From: Mycobacterium innocens
GTDB lineage: Bacteria > Actinomycetota > Actinomycetes > Mycobacteriales > Mycobacteriaceae
Direction of reading: 5' to 3'
Assembly (NCBI RefSeq): GCF_900566055.1
Contig: NZ_UPHQ01000138.1
Location: forward strand, 1-33,370
Length of the DNA stretch: 33,370 nucleotides
Shown: piece after piece, positions 32,352-33,370 of the stretch
How positions within the stretch are numbered: the stretch's first letter is position 1
How the letters are laid out: every line of letters begins with the position of its first letter
The notes under the pieces: generated by a model
Told to the model about the DNA's origin: nothing
The model's database searches: none
The model's input: the letters and a program-made list of their open reading frames with translations, nothing else
Position numbers and translations under genes: made by a program

Positions 32352-32376
32352 AGATGCCCTCGAGGATCATGGACGC

Positions 32377-32817
32377 CTAGTTGCACGCCCAGTTGACGAT
32401 CCACCCGCCGCCGAGGCGGTTCGTGGCGTCGTCTTCTGCGACGCGGCGCGTAAGGCCCACTCCCCCTGCGAAATCCGAGCCATTGTAGGCGACCGCGCCG
32501 CATTGCTTGAAGTTGCTAATCACTTTGCAACTGATGTCGCCACACTGCTCCAATGCGACTTGCGCTGCTCGTTCCGGGCTTCGCTGGTGCCACGCCTTGC
32601 CCGACGCGCCGCTGGGGGCGAAGGCGATGGCCCCATAGTGGATAGTCGGCGGGACCGGCAGCTCGGGTAGCATACCCATATCTGACATCATCACTTCCGA
32701 CATCGTGCGGTTGTCGAGATAGGCACCTACCGGCGCAATCACCAGGATGGCCAGCCCGGTCGCAGCCCCCAGTCCGGCGGCCCCCAACGCGAACAGGCGT
32801 CGACGTTTCGTCATCAT
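32377..32817 (-). CDS. DUF4189 secreted protein (Rv1813c/Rv1269c family)
   Basis: The protein has 146 residues. The N-terminus (TKRRRLFALGAAGLGAATGL followed by AILVIAPVGAYL) is a signal peptide or anchor. The mature part has the DUF4189 pattern: YGAIAFAPSGASGKAW, AAQVALEQCG, SCKVISNF-QCGAVAY and GGWIVNWACN, with four cysteines likely forming disulphides. M. tuberculosis Rv1813c of this family belongs to the DosR regulon. AGGAA just before ATG 32817 serves as the ribosome site. It is 28 bases behind the small membrane ORF and shares its DosR-like promoter. Confidence 0.87.
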   Translation of the reverse strand: MMTKRRRLFALGAAGLGAATGLAILVIAPVGAYLDNRTMSEVMMSDMGMLPELPVPPTIHYGAIAFAPSGASGKAWHQRSPERAAQVALEQCGDISCKVISNFKQCGAVAYNGSDFAGGVGLTRRVAEDDATNRLGGGWIVNWACN

Positions 32818-32845
32818 TTCCTGACCCCTTTCTGCGGTCGGTACT

Positions 32846-33130
32846 TCAGTACTTCAGTGGGTTGAGCAGGGTGAAATACTCACCCCGACCGGCCCCCTCC
32901 TCGGGGCCAGCACTATCGTGGCTGCCGGTGAAAATTCTGCGCCTGCCAGAGCGGTCTTCTGGCGACCAGACCCGGAAGAAGACCGCTGACACTGCGATCA
33001 TGACGCTGGCGGTGACGCCTACCCCGGTCAAGACCTGATCCAATCGACGAGGCCGACCAGATCGATCGTCACACCAAGAGCACCCAACCACCCCAACCGG
33101 TTCGGCCATGGGTGCCGGCATTTGCGCCAT
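32846..33130 (-). CDS. Hypothetical small membrane protein
   Basis: The protein has 94 residues. One hydrophobic segment (VGVTASVMIAVSAVFFRVW, about 37-55) and a polar C-terminus rich in Gly/Arg/Glu are visible. Third codon positions are G/C-rich from about residue 30 on; the first 30 residues are less convincing and another frame there also looks coding, so the start is doubtful or a frameshift is present. A DosR-like box (33169-33182) and TATACA lie directly upstream, and the DUF4189 gene follows after 28 bases, so both are probably co-induced. Function unknown. Confidence 0.45.
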   Translation of the reverse strand: MAQMPAPMAEPVGVVGCSWCDDRSGRPRRLDQVLTGVGVTASVMIAVSAVFFRVWSPEDRSGRRRIFTGSHDSAGPEEGAGRGEYFTLLNPLKY

Positions 33131-33149
33131 GCTTGCACATCATGCCACA

Positions 33150-33182
33150 TGTATACCCAACGGGGGTAGGGAATTGAGGCCC
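33150..33182 (-). promoter_or_regulatory. DosR-like box and -10 for the DUF4189 unit
   Basis: Forward, the core is GGGAATTGAGGCCC (33169-33182), about 11 of 14 positions of the DosR core, flanked symmetrically by TA and TAA. On the minus strand TATACA (33155-33150) follows; the box would cover the -35 position, and transcription would start near 33143. Confidence 0.6.
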
Positions 33183-33300
33183 TAAAATTTGTCGTCTTGC
33201 GGTCGTGTGGTGGTCGCGTGCGCGTCATCCCCTAACGCCACTAAGGACTCGTGATTAAATAACGTCGTTTTTGCTGGTTTCGGGCGCTACGGTTGTGCTA

Positions 33301-33370
33301 TGGCGGATCTGGCGGACTCGGTGGCGCGGCGGTACGCGGTGATGGGACCGCATTTGTCGGAGTTTCAGCG
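33301..33370 (+). CDS. Start of a transposase (ISAzo13-like), cut by window end
   Basis: Only 23 codons are visible from ATG 33301: DSVARRYAVMGPHLSEFQR resembles the opening of ISAzo13-family transposases (a helix followed by A-x-L-x-P-H-L-x-E-R-Q-R). The segment before it (AAGGACTCGTGATTAAATAA at about 33243) may be the element's left end. Too little is present for certainty. Confidence 0.4.

Noticed and set aside
32891..32908. GGCCCC/GGGGCC hairpin as a terminator
   Set aside because: It lies within the putative small membrane ORF, 6-base arms only, no tail; likely chance in GC-rich sequence.

Overview
The window is high-GC, with strong G/C third-position codon bias, and carries a PPE-MPTR gene, an 18-kDa-antigen-type Hsp20, UdgX, CmtR/CtpG and several tandem-domain universal stress proteins (USPs). 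That combination points to a slow-growing, probably non-tuberculous Mycobacterium. From memory, several genes match the M. tuberculosis Rv1992c-Rv2001 neighbourhood (ctpG, Rv1993c-like DUF1490, cmtR, a USP and the Rv2000/Rv2001-like pair), but the order here is broken up and interspersed with mobile-element scars.

Layout. 1-406: right end of an insertion element that cut a SnoaL-like gene. 823-3665: short PPE-MPTR gene, a TetR regulator and a convergent alpha/beta-hydrolase. 3662-4160: decayed crotonase gene. 4515-8186: FAD/NAD(P) oxidoreductase overlapping an acyl-ACP thioesterase, then a membrane acyltransferase. 8314-9225: a USP behind two DosR-like boxes. 9355-9647: an IdeR-like box in front of a small cysteine-rich zinc-ribbon protein. 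9704-12532: TetR regulator and a pyruvate-oxidase-like ThDP enzyme. 12982-14408: CsbD-like protein, strong hairpin, HAD phosphatase and a small membrane protein. 14596-16382: UdgX and a MerR regulator, divergent from hsp18 with a clear promoter/operator. 16702-18361: PAS-ANTAR regulator and a second-type folE. 18358-20910: two more USPs and a divergent cold-shock-domain protein, with DosR-like boxes.

20923-25366 (minus strand) is a tight seven-gene unit: OsmC, cyanase (CynS), acyl-CoA-dehydrogenase-fold flavoprotein, ECF sigma factor, soluble zinc-finger anti-sigma, flavin reductase and FNT-family channel. Four of the six junctions are overlaps of a few bases or gaps under 20 bases. I consider this the best candidate for an undescribed system: a possible two-component flavin monooxygenase coupled to cyanate removal and small-anion transport, under its own sigma factor.

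25540-27603: DUF3097 gene, frameshifted remnant of a Tn554-like tnpB-tnpC element, and a small HTH gene preceded by a possible leaderless 14-codon upstream ORF. 27600-31144: small HTH protein and the Cd/Pb resistance operon cmtR-DUF1490-ctpG. 31264-32351: 3'-truncated IS3-family element ending near a 14-bp inverted repeat. 32377-33182: DUF4189 secreted protein (Rv1813c/Rv1269c family) and a small membrane ORF behind a DosR-like box. 33301-end: start of another transposase.

Taken together, much of the window looks like a dormancy, redox and envelope stress island. DosR-like boxes precede three USP genes, the CSD gene and the DUF4189 unit. Four of the boxes are read as lying about 21-23 bases, or in one case 13 bases, from a TAnnnT-type -10.
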